Program-made: the position numbers and the translations under genes
Shown: in pieces, positions 8,299 through 17,387 of the stretch
How positions within the stretch are numbered: position 1 is the first letter of the stretch
How the letters are laid out: the number at the start of each line of letters is the position of its first letter
The notes under the pieces: generated by a model
What the model saw: only the letters and a program-made list of their open reading frames with translations
Told to the model about the DNA's origin: nothing
Database searches by the model: none
Assembly (NCBI RefSeq): GCF_016862435.1
Contig: NZ_BOMY01000009.1
Coordinates: 1-64,000, forward strand
Source of the DNA: Paractinoplanes tereljensis
GTDB lineage: Bacteria > Actinomycetota > Actinomycetes > Mycobacteriales > Micromonosporaceae
Reading direction: 5' to 3'
DNA length: 64,000 nt

Positions 8299-8790
8299 AT
8301 GAGAGCATCACTCCACGTGATCGCCGGGCTGGGCTCAGGCCAGCTCGCCACGATCGTGCACCCGCGCGGAGACGGCTGGGAGGCGGAGGAACTGACCGCT
8401 CTCGCCGACACCGGCGTCAGCGTCCTGGTGTCCGCGCTGACCAATGTCGAGCAGCAGCGACTCGGTCTCGGCGGAACCGCGGCCACCGCGGCCGCCCTCG
8501 GTGTGGACTTCGTCTCGTTCCCGGCCGCCGAGGGTGGCATCCCCCGGGAGGAGGCGGCCAAGGTCGTCGGCCTGGCCGGTCGGCTGGCCGCCCAGGTGCG
8601 CGCCGGCCGGTTCGTGGCGACCCAGTGCTTCGGCGGCGTCGGCCGCTCGACGCTGCTGGCCTGCACGACGCTGGTGCTGCTCGGCATCGCACCGGGCGAC
8701 GCGCTGCGCCGGGTGACCGGCGGCTCCGACATGCCGATCACCCGCGACTGGCTCTACGAACTCTCGGCGCACCGGGTCACGCACCTCTGA
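8299..8790 (+). CDS. dual-specificity phosphatase-like protein with altered active-site entry
   Basis: A 163-residue protein resembling small cysteine-dependent phosphatases. The P-loop CFGGVGRS fits C-x5-R-S, but the residue before the Cys is Gln rather than the usual His, and the general-acid loop reads FPAAEGGIP instead of the common FPxxDxxxP. Fold assignment is therefore reasonable while activity is uncertain. Its last codons (RVTHL and stop) form the first unit of a 20-bp tandem repeat. The ATG start is chosen as the first plausible one after the ddl promoter region; there is no strong ribosome site. Confidence 0.65.
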   Translation: MRASLHVIAGLGSGQLATIVHPRGDGWEAEELTALADTGVSVLVSALTNVEQQRLGLGGTAATAAALGVDFVSFPAAEGGIPREEAAKVVGLAGRLAAQVRAGRFVATQCFGGVGRSTLLACTTLVLLGIAPGDALRRVTGGSDMPITRDWLYELSAHRVTHL

Positions 8791-8850
8791 ACCGGGTCAC
8801 GCACCTCTGAACCGGGTCACGCACCTCTGAACCGGGTCACGCACCTCTAG
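8771..8850 (+). repeat. four tandem copies of a 20-bp unit between convergent genes
   Basis: Unit ACCGGGTCACGCACCTCTGA is present four times without spacers. The first copy is the 3-prime end of the phosphatase-like CDS including its TGA. The fourth differs only in its last two bases (TAG for TGA) and supplies, on the other strand, the stop codon of the ABC permease. Copy-number change by slippage would leave both proteins intact. Confidence 0.97.
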
Positions 8851-9530
8851 CCGGCCGTCCGCCTGATCGCGACGCCGCTGATGACCCGGTGGAACGCCAA
8901 GCCGGCCAGAGCCGTGGCCGCCAGCGACAGCGCCAGGGCCGCCGGGTAGGGCAGGCGGGCCACCATGACACCGAACTCGTCGATGCCGAGCAGGCCGTCG
9001 GCCACCAGGGCCGGGATCGCACCACCGACCATGACGACCACGCCGATCCAGGGCCGCCAGCGGTAGAAGCCGGCCGCGACGAGCGCGCCCGAGATCATGT
9101 AGGCGATCGTCTCGGGAAACACCTGGCCGAACTCACCCAGCATGCCGCCGACGGAGAGCACCGGATAGCCGTCGCCGCGCCCACCGACCGCCTCGAGGAC
9201 GACACCCTCCAACCCGTGGCCGAGCACCACTATCGCCGCGAAGGTCACCGACGCGATCAGGCCGAACACGCCGGCCCCGGCCAGGAACTCGCGGCGGGTG
9301 CGGCCGTTGGCGACGAACACCCGCAGTTGCATGACGACGAGCATGATGCCGACCACGAGCAGCCAATATTTCGCGGCCGAGCCGGCCAGCACCAGCCACA
9401 TGCTGAAGCCGATCTCGCCGTTGCCGCCGACGATCAGGGCGGTGATCGACAGATCGACGGTCACCAGGATCACCGCGAACGGGATGATGATCGGCCGGTA
9501 GATCCGGAACAGGACGCCGTGCATGCTCAT
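8847..9530 (-). CDS. ABC transporter membrane subunit (YtrC/D-like)
   Basis: A 227-residue integral membrane protein with about six hydrophobic segments (for example IIIPFAVILVTVDLSITALIV near the start and PAALALSLAATALAGLAF at the end). It overlaps the ATPase gene by ATGA, so the pair forms one transporter. Its position in a GntR-ATPase-permease operon matches YtrA-type systems, which respond to envelope stress or peptide antibiotics in firmicutes; that role is inferred here. The start is the ATG at 9528-9530. Confidence 0.75.
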   Translation of the reverse strand: MSMHGVLFRIYRPIIIPFAVILVTVDLSITALIVGGNGEIGFSMWLVLAGSAAKYWLLVVGIMLVVMQLRVFVANGRTRREFLAGAGVFGLIASVTFAAIVVLGHGLEGVVLEAVGGRGDGYPVLSVGGMLGEFGQVFPETIAYMISGALVAAGFYRWRPWIGVVVMVGGAIPALVADGLLGIDEFGVMVARLPYPAALALSLAATALAGLAFHRVISGVAIRRTAG

Positions 9531-10408
9531 CGGATGGCCTCCAGCCGCTTCGACGGTGACGTGAGGTGGATGAAGAGGTCCTGAATGCCGACCGGGCCGA
9601 AGGTGAGCCCGGCCGCCTCGCCCCGGGCGATGTCGGCCGGCTCGGGCCGCCAGTCGAGCGTCATCGCGCGCACCCCGCCGAGGCTCTGCTCGCCCAGCAC
9701 CGGATGCCCGCCGGCGAAGGCCTCGACCGCGGCCGCCGGTCCGGTCACGGTGATGCCCCGGCCGCGCAGCTCGTCGGTCTCCTCGTGCAGCAGCAGCCGT
9801 CCGTGGTCCAGGATGATCACCCGCTCGAAGAGATCGGCGACCTCCTCGATCAGGTGCGTGGAGAGAATGATCGTGCGCGGGTGGACGAGGTAGTCGGCGA
9901 GCAGCTCGCGGTAGAAGTTGCTGCGGGCGACCGCGTCCATCCCGAGGTAGGTCTCGTCGAGGATGGTCAGCGGCGCCCGGGAGGCCAGACCGAGCACCGC
10001 GCCGAGCGCGGACCGCTGGCCCCGGGACAGCGCCGAGATGCGTTTGCGCGGGTCGAGCTCGAACAGGTCGACCAGCCGGGCCGCGTAGTCGTGGTCCCAG
10101 GCCGGGCGCAGCCAGCCGGCGACGGCGAGCACCCCGCGCACCCGCTCGGAGTCGTTGACATCGAGGGTGTCGCGGACGAAGCAGGTCTGCCGCATGACGG
10201 CCGGATTTTCGAACGCGTCGGCGCCGTCGAACCGGACCGAGCCGCGAGCCGGCCGCCGATAGGACGCGAGGGCACTGAGCAGGCTGGTCTTGCCGGAGCC
10301 GTTGCGGCCCAGCAGGCCGTAGATCTTGCCGGTGGGCAGGTCGAGACTCACCCCGTCGACCGCCACGGTCGACCCGTAGCGCACCGTCAGGTCGCGCAAC
10401 TCGATCAT
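9527..10408 (-). CDS. ABC transporter ATP-binding protein
   Basis: A 293-residue ATPase with Walker A GRNGSGKT (about residues 35-42), signature LSRGQR, Walker B PLTILDE followed by a D-loop, and H-switch STH. The N-terminal 210 residues are the nucleotide-binding domain, followed by a C-terminal extension. Overlaps its regulator upstream and permease downstream by 4 bases each, indicating tight translational coupling. Confidence 0.9.
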   Translation of the reverse strand: MIELRDLTVRYGSTVAVDGVSLDLPTGKIYGLLGRNGSGKTSLLSALASYRRPARGSVRFDGADAFENPAVMRQTCFVRDTLDVNDSERVRGVLAVAGWLRPAWDHDYAARLVDLFELDPRKRISALSRGQRSALGAVLGLASRAPLTILDETYLGMDAVARSNFYRELLADYLVHPRTIILSTHLIEEVADLFERVIILDHGRLLLHEETDELRGRGITVTGPAAAVEAFAGGHPVLGEQSLGGVRAMTLDWRPEPADIARGEAAGLTFGPVGIQDLFIHLTSPSKRLEAIR

Positions 10409-10758
10409 CGGGCACCCCCGACGTGCCGGACGATCTCGTCGACGCCGATGCCGACCCGTTTCGCCTCGGCCAGCATCGGGTCGACCACCTCGGTGAAGAA
10501 CCGCTCGCGCCGGGCCGCCCGCAGTTTCTCCCGGGCGTCGGGGCTGACGAACATGCCGATGCCGCGCTTCTTGTAGAGCACGCCCTCGTCGACCAACTGG
10601 GCGAAACCCTTGGCCGCGGTGGCCGGGTTGATCCGATAGAACGCCGCATATTGATTGGTGGACATGACCTGTTCGTCCTCCTTGAGGGCCCCGCTCAGCA
10701 CGTCGTTCTTGATGCCGTCGGCGATCTGCAGGTAGATCGGGCTGCGGTCGTCGAACAC
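10405..10758 (-). CDS. GntR family regulator, YtrA subfamily
   Basis: A 117-residue regulator: winged helix-turn-helix (PIYLQIADGIKNDVLSG, then INPATAAKGFAQLVDEGVLYKKRGIGMFV) followed by only a short helical dimerisation tail, the hallmark of YtrA-type GntR proteins. First gene of the operon with the ATPase and permease. GTG start at 10756-10758 with GGGAGG 5 nt upstream. A perfect palindrome just upstream is its likely autoregulatory operator. Confidence 0.88.
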   Translation of the reverse strand: MFDDRSPIYLQIADGIKNDVLSGALKEDEQVMSTNQYAAFYRINPATAAKGFAQLVDEGVLYKKRGIGMFVSPDAREKLRAARRERFFTEVVDPMLAEAKRVGIGVDEIVRHVGGAR

Positions 10759-10770
10759 CGAGCCTCCCTA

Positions 10771-10808
10771 GTTCTGCGGTTCATTACTCATGTAATGAAC
10801 CCTAGAAC
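10771..10808 (-). promoter_or_regulatory. palindromic operator of the GntR-ABC operon
   Basis: Perfect 10-bp arms GGTTCATTAC / GTAATGAACC around TCAT (10778-10801), extended by matching outer pentamers GTTCT / AGAAC (10771-10775 and 10804-10808). It lies 13 to 50 bases upstream of the GntR start codon, where an autorepressor would bind. Confidence 0.7.
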
Positions 10809-10841
10809 CACGAGGCAAGCGCGGGCAAGGGGAGAAAACGG

Positions 10842-11192
10842 TCAGGCGGCGAAGGACTGCGGCAGCACGCCGGAATCCCACAGCTCGTCGAGGTGCGTGA
10901 GGAAGCCGACCAGGCTGCGCTCCAGCTCGCGGCGCTCGGCCTCGGACAGCAGGGCCAGCGGGTCGGAGAACACCAGTCCGTCCGGGTGGGCCGCCCGGGT
11001 GCCGACGAACTTGCGGCAGGCGGCACACCAGACATAGCTGACCAGGGTCGGGCGGCGAGCGTGCGCCGGGGTGTTGACATAGGCCCGGAGCCGGCGCTCG
11101 CCACACGCGGGACAGACCCGCTCCCCGGGTGCGACAAAGAAGCTCTCGCCCTGTGTCAGCGCCGCGACCTCGTCGCCGGAGAAGCTGTCCAT
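10842..11192 (-). CDS. hypothetical zinc-ribbon-like protein
   Basis: A 116-residue protein with two cysteine pairs, CPACG near residue 27 and CAAC near residue 56, spaced as in a small zinc ribbon, then a helical C-terminus ending LPQSFAA. I do not recognise a named family. The ATG at 11190-11192 is 10 bases after the stop of the PLP-enzyme gene with a weak AGGG site, so it is probably translated from the same mRNA. Confidence 0.6.
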   Translation of the reverse strand: MDSFSGDEVAALTQGESFFVAPGERVCPACGERRLRAYVNTPAHARRPTLVSYVWCAACRKFVGTRAAHPDGLVFSDPLALLSEAERRELERSLVGFLTHLDELWDSGVLPQSFAA

Positions 11193-11202
11193 GCCGAGAA
11201 CC

Positions 11203-12303
11203 CTAGACGTCGAGGGCCGCCGTCAGGTCCGCGACCAGGTCGGCGGTGTCCTCGATGCCGCAGGACAGACGGACGAAGCCCGGCGCGGTGTCGTCGCCGA
11301 ACTGGGCCCGCCGGTCGGCCGTGGTGTGCACCCCGCCGAACGAGGTGGCCGCGAAGACCAGCGAAGCCGCGGTCAGGAATCGGGCCACCCGCTCGGCCGA
11401 GCCGAGGTCGAACGACACGATCCCGGGGATCCGCCGCATCTGCGCGACGGCCACGGCGTACGACGGGTCGGACGGAAGGCCCGGCCAGCGCACGCCGGTC
11501 ACGTCGGGGCGGGCCGCGAGCAGCGCGGCGACCGCGGCAGCGTTGGAAGTCTGCCGGGCCAGCCGCAGGTCGAGCGTCGCGATCGACCGGTGGGCCAGCC
11601 AGCAGTCGAACGCCCCGGGCACGGCGCCGGTCTGCTTGCGCCAGGTCTCCACCTTGCCGAGCAGCGCGTCGTCGCCGCTCGACACGTACCCGAGCAGCAG
11701 ATCGGAGTGGCCGGTCAGCGCCTTGGTGCCGGACGCGACCACCACGTCGGCGCCGAGCGCGAGCGGGTTCTGCCCGAGCGGCGTGGCCGCCGTGTTGTCC
11801 ACCGCGACCAGGGCCCCGGCGGCGTGCGCGGCCGCCGACACGGCTCGGATGTCGCACACGTCGAGCCCGGGATTCGCCGGTGTTTCGAGCAGCACCAGCC
11901 GTACGCCCGCGAAGTCGGGGTATGGCCCGGACGTCGGCACCAGGATGGTGGAAACGCCCAGCTCGCGAAGGGTTCCCTCGGCGAATGCCCGGACCGTGAA
12001 GTACCCGTCGGCGGGCAGCCCCACGGTGTCGCCGGGCCGGAGCACGGCCAGCAGCAGCGCGGTGATCGCCGCCTGCCCGCTCGCGAAGACCAGCGTGGGA
12101 CCGCCCTCGAGCTGCCCGATCGCCGCCTCCAGGGCACGCCGGGTGGGGTGCTGCGTGCGGGCGTAGTCGTTCTCGCCCGGTCCGCTGACCGGGTCGAGGT
12201 GGAACGGCCCCGCGAAGACCGGACCGGGCAGGAACGGATCGCCGACCTCGGGTTTCTCCGGCAGCCCGGCGTGCACCGCCCGAGTCCCATCCGAGTAGCT
12301 CAT
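11203..12303 (-). CDS. cystathionine gamma-lyase/synthase family PLP enzyme
   Basis: A 366-residue Cys/Met-metabolism PLP-dependent enzyme. It has the phosphate-binding region VFASGQAAITALL, the substrate-side DYARTQHPTRRALE, VAVDNTAATP with the PLP-ring Asp, and the Schiff-base Lys in ASGTKALTGHSD (about residue 190). The family cleaves or exchanges C-S bonds in transsulfuration; cystathionine gamma-lyase is the likeliest, but synthase or methionine gamma-lyase activity cannot be excluded by motif alone. ATG start with GGAG about 6 nt upstream. Confidence 0.85.
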   Translation of the reverse strand: MSYSDGTRAVHAGLPEKPEVGDPFLPGPVFAGPFHLDPVSGPGENDYARTQHPTRRALEAAIGQLEGGPTLVFASGQAAITALLLAVLRPGDTVGLPADGYFTVRAFAEGTLRELGVSTILVPTSGPYPDFAGVRLVLLETPANPGLDVCDIRAVSAAAHAAGALVAVDNTAATPLGQNPLALGADVVVASGTKALTGHSDLLLGYVSSGDDALLGKVETWRKQTGAVPGAFDCWLAHRSIATLDLRLARQTSNAAAVAALLAARPDVTGVRWPGLPSDPSYAVAVAQMRRIPGIVSFDLGSAERVARFLTAASLVFAATSFGGVHTTADRRAQFGDDTAPGFVRLSCGIEDTADLVADLTAALDV

Positions 12304-12306
12304 GCC

Positions 12307-12382
12307 GATTCTCCGCTTCGCTCCGAATCGACATGAGGCACCAGAGCACTGAGCCTGATGGTTCGCTCGCTTCGCTCACTCA
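12307..12382 (-). repeat. GCGAAGCGAGC-type repeats between gpsA and the PLP-enzyme gene
   Basis: The 76-bp spacer directly after the gpsA stop contains GAGTGAGCGAAGCGAGCGAAC and, further on, GGAGCGAAGCGGAG inside a CGATTC...GAATCG inverted repeat. Such Ser-Glu-Arg-coding palindromic strings are common just past stop codons in actinomycete genomes. No function is assigned. Confidence 0.45.
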
Positions 12383-13375
12383 CTCCGGCTTGATCTCCCG
12401 TCCCATCAGCATCTTCACCGCGACCCGCGGGTCGGCGCCCTCGTGGCAGACCCGTTCGACCTGCTCGGTGATCGGCATCTCGACGCCGACCGTCCGGGCC
12501 AGGTCGCGGATCGCCAGGCAGCTCTTCACGCCCTCGGCCGTCTGCCGCGCGGCCACCTGGGCCTCTTCCAGGGTCTTGCCGCGGCCCAGCTGCTCGCCGA
12601 AGGTGCGGTTGCGGGACAACGGCGATGAGCAGGTGGCGACCAGGTCGCCGAGGCCGGCCAGGCCGGCGAAGGTGAGCGGGTCGGCGCCGAGCGCGACGCC
12701 CAGCCGGGCGGTCTCGGCCAGGCCGCGGGTGATCAGCGAGGCCCGGGTGTTGTCGCCCATGCCCATCGCGATGGTCATTCCGTAGGCCAGGGCGATGACG
12801 TTCTTCACGGCGCCGCCCATCTCGCAGCCGATCACGTCCTCGCTCGTGTACGGCCGGATGTAGGGCAGCGCGATGGCCTGCTGGACGGCCCGGCACCGGT
12901 CCGGGTCGGTGCCGGCCACCACGGTCGCGGCCGGCTGCTCGGCGGCGATCTCCGGGGCCAGGTTGGGCCCGGAGACGACCACCACCCGGTCGGCGTCGAC
13001 CCGGGCGGTCTCGACGATGACCTGGCTCATCCGCTTCGTGGTGCCGAGCTCGATGCCCTTCATCAGCGAGATCAGGGTCGAGCCGGGCGCGAAGTGGCCG
13101 GCCCACTCGGCGAGGTTGCCGCGCAGCGTCTGGGACGGCACGGCGATGGCGATCAGCGACGAGCCGTCGAGCGCGGCGGCGAGGTCGCTGGTGGCGGTGA
13201 TCTCCTTGGGCAGGTTCACCGAGGGCAGCGCGCCCTCGTTGACGTGCCGGTCGCGGATCTCGGCGGCGACCGCCTCGCGCCGGGCCCAGATGGTGACGTC
13301 GCTGCCGGCCTCGGCCAGCATCTTGGCGAACGCGGTGCCCCAGGCTCCGGATCCCAGAACAGTGGCGCGGCTCAT
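12380..13375 (-). CDS. gpsA: glycerol-3-phosphate dehydrogenase [NAD(P)+]
   Basis: Reduces dihydroxyacetone phosphate to sn-glycerol 3-phosphate, the backbone for phospholipid synthesis. The 331-residue protein has the Rossmann [12 protein letters not shown], the catalytic-Lys region [13 protein letters not shown], and [16 protein letters not shown]. The ATG at 13373-13375 is preferred to the GTG just before it because the GGGGAGG site would be only one base from the GTG. It overlaps the plsC stop by one base, so an acyltransferase and its acceptor-making enzyme are co-expressed. Confidence 0.95.
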   Translation of the reverse strand: MSRATVLGSGAWGTAFAKMLAEAGSDVTIWARREAVAAEIRDRHVNEGALPSVNLPKEITATSDLAAALDGSSLIAIAVPSQTLRGNLAEWAGHFAPGSTLISLMKGIELGTTKRMSQVIVETARVDADRVVVVSGPNLAPEIAAEQPAATVVAGTDPDRCRAVQQAIALPYIRPYTSEDVIGCEMGGAVKNVIALAYGMTIAMGMGDNTRASLITRGLAETARLGVALGADPLTFAGLAGLGDLVATCSSPLSRNRTFGEQLGRGKTLEEAQVAARQTAEGVKSCLAIRDLARTVGVEMPITEQVERVCHEGADPRVAVKMLMGREIKPE

Positions 13376-14103
13376 CACGCCTCCCCGGCGGCGCCGGCCC
13401 GACGGGCCGGCCGTTCGTAGAGGGCGGCCGGCGGCTGTTCGCCGCGCAACTCACCCAGCAGGTCCCTGACGTCGATCATGATGTGGTCGGTCATCTGGTC
13501 GAGCACCGCGCGGGTCGGGGTGGCACCCTCCCAGCGGGACAGGTCGACCGGCTTGCCGGCGACGACCGTCACCGGCGTGCGCGGCCGCATGCTCAGCCGG
13601 CTCGTTCGCGGGTCGAAGATCCGCTCGGCTCCCCAGTTCGCCACCGGCACCACGGGGGCGCCGGTGACCAGGGCCAGCCGGGCCGCTCCGGTCTTGCCAC
13701 GCATCGGCCACAACTCCGGGTCCTTGGTGGTGGTGCCCTCCGGGTAGATCACCACGACGCCGCCCTGATGCAGGGCATCGATCAGGACGTCGAGCGATTT
13801 CACCGCTTCCACACTGCCGCGTTCCACCGGGATCTGCTCGACCTTGCGCAGGAACGGTCCGAGCACCGGCACCCGCCAGATGCTGGCCTTGCCGAGGAAG
13901 CGCGGCCAGCGGCCGGCGCCGTAGATGTAGTGGCCCACCACCAGCGGATCGAAGTGCGAAACGTGGTTGGGCACGACGATGATGCCGCCGGTCGCCGGGA
14001 TGTTCTCCATCCCGGTCCAGGTCCGCTTGGTCCAGACCTTCAACACCGGTATGGCCAACCACGCCGCGCACCGTCGCCAGAATCCCAGCCTGCGCCGAGC
14101 CAC
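13375..14103 (-). CDS. plsC: 1-acyl-sn-glycerol-3-phosphate acyltransferase
   Basis: Transfers an acyl group to lysophosphatidate at the membrane. The 242-residue protein has motif [10 protein letters not shown] (NHx4D type), motif II around the region [11 protein letters not shown], motif [10 protein letters not shown] and motif [14 protein letters not shown] start at 14101-14103 with AGGAGGGG 5 nt upstream. First gene of the plsC-gpsA operon. Several PlsC-like paralogues usually exist in actinomycetes, so the exact acyl acceptor is unproven. Confidence 0.88.
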   Translation of the reverse strand: MARRRLGFWRRCAAWLAIPVLKVWTKRTWTGMENIPATGGIIVVPNHVSHFDPLVVGHYIYGAGRWPRFLGKASIWRVPVLGPFLRKVEQIPVERGSVEAVKSLDVLIDALHQGGVVVIYPEGTTTKDPELWPMRGKTGAARLALVTGAPVVPVANWGAERIFDPRTSRLSMRPRTPVTVVAGKPVDLSRWEGATPTRAVLDQMTDHIMIDVRDLLGELRGEQPPAALYERPARRAGAAGEA

Positions 14104-14229
14104 GGCCCCTCCTGCCTACACCACGGCGTGTCCCCACCGCGGTCCCCATACCTCGGACGAATCATGCCTGCTCGCGGGCCGGAGGACCAGGCAGGGGTCG
14201 GTCACGTGGCCGCTGGCAGACTTGCCCCC

Positions 14230-14874
14230 ATGGTGCGGGACTGGACGGCGGTGATCCCCGTCAAGCGGCTGAGCGCGGCGAAGAGCCGGCTGCGTGGCGC
14301 GGTGCCCGCGGCCCGGCACGCCGACCTGGCCCTGGCCATGGTGCGCGACACCGTGTCCGCGGTGCTGGCCGGCGCGGCGGTGGCCGAGCTGGTGGTGGTG
14401 ACCGACGACCCGGTCGCGGCGGCCGCGGTGACCGAGCTGGGCGCGCGGGTGGTGCCGGACACACCGGGCGGCGACCTGAACGCGGCGATGCGGTACGGGG
14501 CCGACGAGATCGCGGGACTGAACCGGTTCCGTACGGTTCTCGCCGGCGACCTCCCGGCGCTGCAGCCGGAGCACCTGGACGAGGCACTCGGTCTCTTCGA
14601 GGGCCGGAGCTTCGTCGCCGACGCCGCCGGCACCGGCACCGTGCTGCTGGCGGCCGGGCCGGGCGAGCCGCTCGACCCGCATTTCGGGCTGGGCTCGGCG
14701 GTGGCGCACGCGGCCTCCGGCGCGAAGGCCCTCACCGGCGACTGGCCGGGCCTCCGCCAGGACGTCGACACCCCGGCCGACCTGCGGCGAGTGCTGGAGC
14801 TGGGCGCCGGCCGGCACACCTGCTCGCTGCTGCGTGATCTCGGACTCACGGTGAGCTGCGCCCCGGCCGCCTGA
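14230..14874 (+). CDS. cofC: 2-phospho-L-lactate / phosphoenolpyruvate guanylyltransferase (F420 synthesis)
   Basis: A 214-residue nucleotidyltransferase of the CofC/FbiD family, which activates phosphoenolpyruvate or phospholactate with GTP for coenzyme F420 assembly. Marks are AVIPVKRLSAAKSRL at the N-terminus, VVVTDD, and LAGDLPALQPEHL, then a Gly/Asp-rich C-terminal PHFGLGSAVAHA. Mycobacterial FbiD uses phosphoenolpyruvate, which is the likely substrate here. Divergent from plsC and next to ppk1, the same order as M. tuberculosis. ATG at 14230; a weak CAGACT lies 7 nt upstream. Confidence 0.9.
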   Translation: MVRDWTAVIPVKRLSAAKSRLRGAVPAARHADLALAMVRDTVSAVLAGAAVAELVVVTDDPVAAAAVTELGARVVPDTPGGDLNAAMRYGADEIAGLNRFRTVLAGDLPALQPEHLDEALGLFEGRSFVADAAGTGTVLLAAGPGEPLDPHFGLGSAVAHAASGAKALTGDWPGLRQDVDTPADLRRVLELGAGRHTCSLLRDLGLTVSCAPAA

Positions 14875-14880
14875 ACCCGG

Positions 14881-14886
14881 TAGCGT
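14881..14886 (+). promoter_or_regulatory. -10 box for a leaderless cold-shock-like gene
   Basis: TAGCGT exactly 7 nt before the ATG at 14894. No ribosome-binding site competes with it. Confidence 0.5.
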
Positions 14887-14893
14887 TCAGGGC

Positions 14894-15091
14894 ATGCAGG
14901 GCACCATCGCGACCTTCGACCCCGACTCCCGCAGCGGGACCCTTCTCCTGGACAACGGCTCTGAGCTGGCCTTCGACTCGGTCGCTTTCGGCCGGTCGGG
15001 TTTGCGGCTGCTGCGTCTGGGGCAGCGTGTGGACATCGAGACCGAACCGGCGGGGACCGTGCGCCGGGTCACCATTCCCGGAATCGGTTGA
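14894..15091 (+). CDS. small cold-shock-domain-like protein
   Basis: A 65-residue protein that reads like a compact OB/cold-shock fold: MQGTIATFDPDSRSGTLLLD, then FGRSGLRLLRLGQRVDIETE. It lacks the canonical RNP1/RNP2 aromatic motifs (KGFGFI, VFVH) of CspA, so nucleic-acid binding is only inferred from the fold. Located between cofC and ppk1 with its own likely leaderless promoter. Confidence 0.6.
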   Translation: MQGTIATFDPDSRSGTLLLDNGSELAFDSVAFGRSGLRLLRLGQRVDIETEPAGTVRRVTIPGIG

Positions 15092-15146
15092 GTTGATCAA
15101 GCACTAGTTCGTTTCACGTTTCCCCCGGACCCGCAATGATGGAGCG

Positions 15147-17387
15147 ATGCAAACCCCGCCCCGGATCCCCGAGTCCCGTCGGCGTGGCCCGAACGGCCGC
15201 TACCTCCCCCGGACCGTGGAGGAAGCAGAACCTACCGCCTTGGAGCACATCGTGACGGAAGTGACCGCCGACGATCCGGTGGTGGACGAGGCATTCGAGA
15301 CGGACAGCGCCCCCGAGCTGCCCGAGGACCGTTTCCTCAACCGCGAGCTGTCCTGGCTCGACTTCAACGCCCGGGTGCTGGCGCTGGCCGAGGACCCGGG
15401 CACCCCGCTGCTCGAGCGGGCCAAGTTCCTGGCCATCTTCGCCAGCAACCTCGACGAGTTCTTCATGGTCCGGGTCGCCGGCCTGAAGCGCCGGCTGAAC
15501 GCCGGGCTCCCGATGCGCGGCGGGGACCGCAGTTCGCTGCGCAACCAGCTCGAGATGATCAGCGAGCGCACCGCCGACCTGGTCACCCGGCACGCGGCCT
15601 GCTTCGGCGAGGAGGTCCGGCCCAAGCTGTCGGCCGAGGGGATCGAGCTGGTCAGCTGGGGCGAGCTGGGCCCGGCCGAGAAGGAGCGCCTGCGCACCTA
15701 CTTCCGGGAACAGGTCTTCCCCGTGCTGACCCCGCTCGCGGTCGACCCGGCCCACCCGTTCCCCTACATCTCGAGCCGGTCGCTCAACCTGGCCGTGGTG
15801 CTGCGCGAGCCGGACGGCGGCGCGTCCGAGTTGTTCGCCCGGATCAAGGTGCCGAACAACGTGCCGCGCTTCGTGACGGTGCAGAACGACAGCCGCGGCA
15901 TCCGCTTCCTGCCGGTCGAGGAACTGATCGCGGTCCACCTCGACCAGCTGTTCTCCGGCATGCAGATCCAGGAGTGGCACCTGTTCCGGGTGACCCGCAA
16001 CGCCGAGCTGGAGGTCGACGAGGACCGCGACGAAGACCTCCTGCAGGCCCTCGAACGCGAGTTGGCGCAGCGGCGGTTCGGGCCGCCGGTCCGCCTCGAG
16101 GTGGCCGCCTCGATCAGCGACCACGTGCTCGACACCCTGGTCCGCGAGCTCGACATGGACAGCCAGGACGTGTTGCGGGTGCCCGGCCTGCTCGACCTGT
16201 CGTCGCTGTGGCAGGTGTTCGGCGAGTGCGACCGGGACGACCTGAAGGACCGGCCGTTCGTGCCGGCCACCCACCCGCAGCTGGCCGACGGTGAGGTCCC
16301 GCGCAGCGTCTTCAACCGGCTGCGGGAGAGCGACATCCTGGTCCACCACCCCTACCACTCGTTCTCGACGAGCGTGCAGCGCTTCATCGAGCAGGCCGCC
16401 GCCGACCCCAACGTGCTGGCCATCAAGCAAACGCTCTACCGCACCTCCGGCGACTCGCCGATCGTCGACGCGCTGGTCGACGCGGCCGCGGCCGGCAAGC
16501 AGGTGGTCGTGCTGGTGGAGGTGAAGGCCCGGTTCGACGAGGTGGCCAACATCGCCTGGGCGCGCACCCTGGAGCGAGCCGGCTGCCACGTCGTCTACGG
16601 CCTGGTCGGTCTGAAAACCCACTGCAAAACCGCTCTGGTCGTACGCCAGGAGGGCAACCAGATCCGGCGCTACTGCCACATCGGTACGGGCAACTACCAC
16701 CCGAAGACCGCCCGGCTGTACGAGGACTTCGGCATGCTCACCGCCGACCCCGAGGTGGGCGCGGACGTCACCGACCTGTTCAACGTGCTGACCGGATACA
16801 GCCGGCAGCGTTCGTTCCGGCGGCTGCTGGTGGCGCCGCACGGCGTCCGCTCCGGCCTGGTCGAACGCATCGAGCAGCAGGCCGAGATCGCCCGCGCGGG
16901 CGGCGAGTCGCTGGTGCAGTTCAAGGTGAACTCGCTTGTCGACGAGGAGACCATCGACGCGCTCTACCGCGCCTCGCAGGACGGCGTGCAGGTCGACCTG
17001 ATCATCCGGGGCATGTGCGCGCTGCGCCCGGGCGTGCCCGGTCTGTCGGACAACATCCGGGTCCGCTCGATCGTCGGCCGCTTCCTGGAGCACTCCCGGG
17101 TGTTCCGGTTCGGCCCCGGTGACGACGCGGAATATTGGATCGGCTCGGCCGACCTGATGCACCGCAACCTGGACCGCCGGGTCGAGGCGCTGGTCCGGGT
17201 GACGCTGCCGTCGGCCAAGAACGACCTCCGCCGGGTGCTGGAGCTGTCGATGAGCGACGAGAGCGAGGGCTGGGACCTGGCCGGCGACGGCACCTGGCAC
17301 CGCCGCCCGGTCGGCCCGGCCGAGCCGCACACGCACCTGCAGGCCGCACTCCTGCGGCGGATCATCGGAAAGGGCAAAGCAGTCTGA
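15147..17387 (+). CDS. ppk1: polyphosphate kinase 1
   Basis: Reversibly polymerises the gamma-phosphate of ATP into inorganic polyphosphate. At 746 residues it is close to the usual length plus a 50-residue variable N-terminus. It contains [36 protein letters not shown], and the two phospholipase-D-like catalytic histidines in LKTHCKTAL (His492) and [10 protein letters not shown] (His511). The ATG at 15147 has GGAG only 2-3 nt upstream, so initiation may be weak or use an alternative mode. mutT1 follows with a TGATG overlap. Confidence 0.96.
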   Translation: MQTPPRIPESRRRGPNGRYLPRTVEEAEPTALEHIVTEVTADDPVVDEAFETDSAPELPEDRFLNRELSWLDFNARVLALAEDPGTPLLERAKFLAIFASNLDEFFMVRVAGLKRRLNAGLPMRGGDRSSLRNQLEMISERTADLVTRHAACFGEEVRPKLSAEGIELVSWGELGPAEKERLRTYFREQVFPVLTPLAVDPAHPFPYISSRSLNLAVVLREPDGGASELFARIKVPNNVPRFVTVQNDSRGIRFLPVEELIAVHLDQLFSGMQIQEWHLFRVTRNAELEVDEDRDEDLLQALERELAQRRFGPPVRLEVAASISDHVLDTLVRELDMDSQDVLRVPGLLDLSSLWQVFGECDRDDLKDRPFVPATHPQLADGEVPRSVFNRLRESDILVHHPYHSFSTSVQRFIEQAAADPNVLAIKQTLYRTSGDSPIVDALVDAAAAGKQVVVLVEVKARFDEVANIAWARTLERAGCHVVYGLVGLKTHCKTALVVRQEGNQIRRYCHIGTGNYHPKTARLYEDFGMLTADPEVGADVTDLFNVLTGYSRQRSFRRLLVAPHGVRSGLVERIEQQAEIARAGGESLVQFKVNSLVDEETIDALYRASQDGVQVDLIIRGMCALRPGVPGLSDNIRVRSIVGRFLEHSRVFRFGPGDDAEYWIGSADLMHRNLDRRVEALVRVTLPSAKNDLRRVLELSMSDESEGWDLAGDGTWHRRPVGPAEPHTHLQAALLRRIIGKGKAV

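Noticed and set aside
8771..8850. Could the four 20-bp units be a CRISPR array?
   Set aside because: Units are directly adjacent without spacers and begin within a coding sequence.
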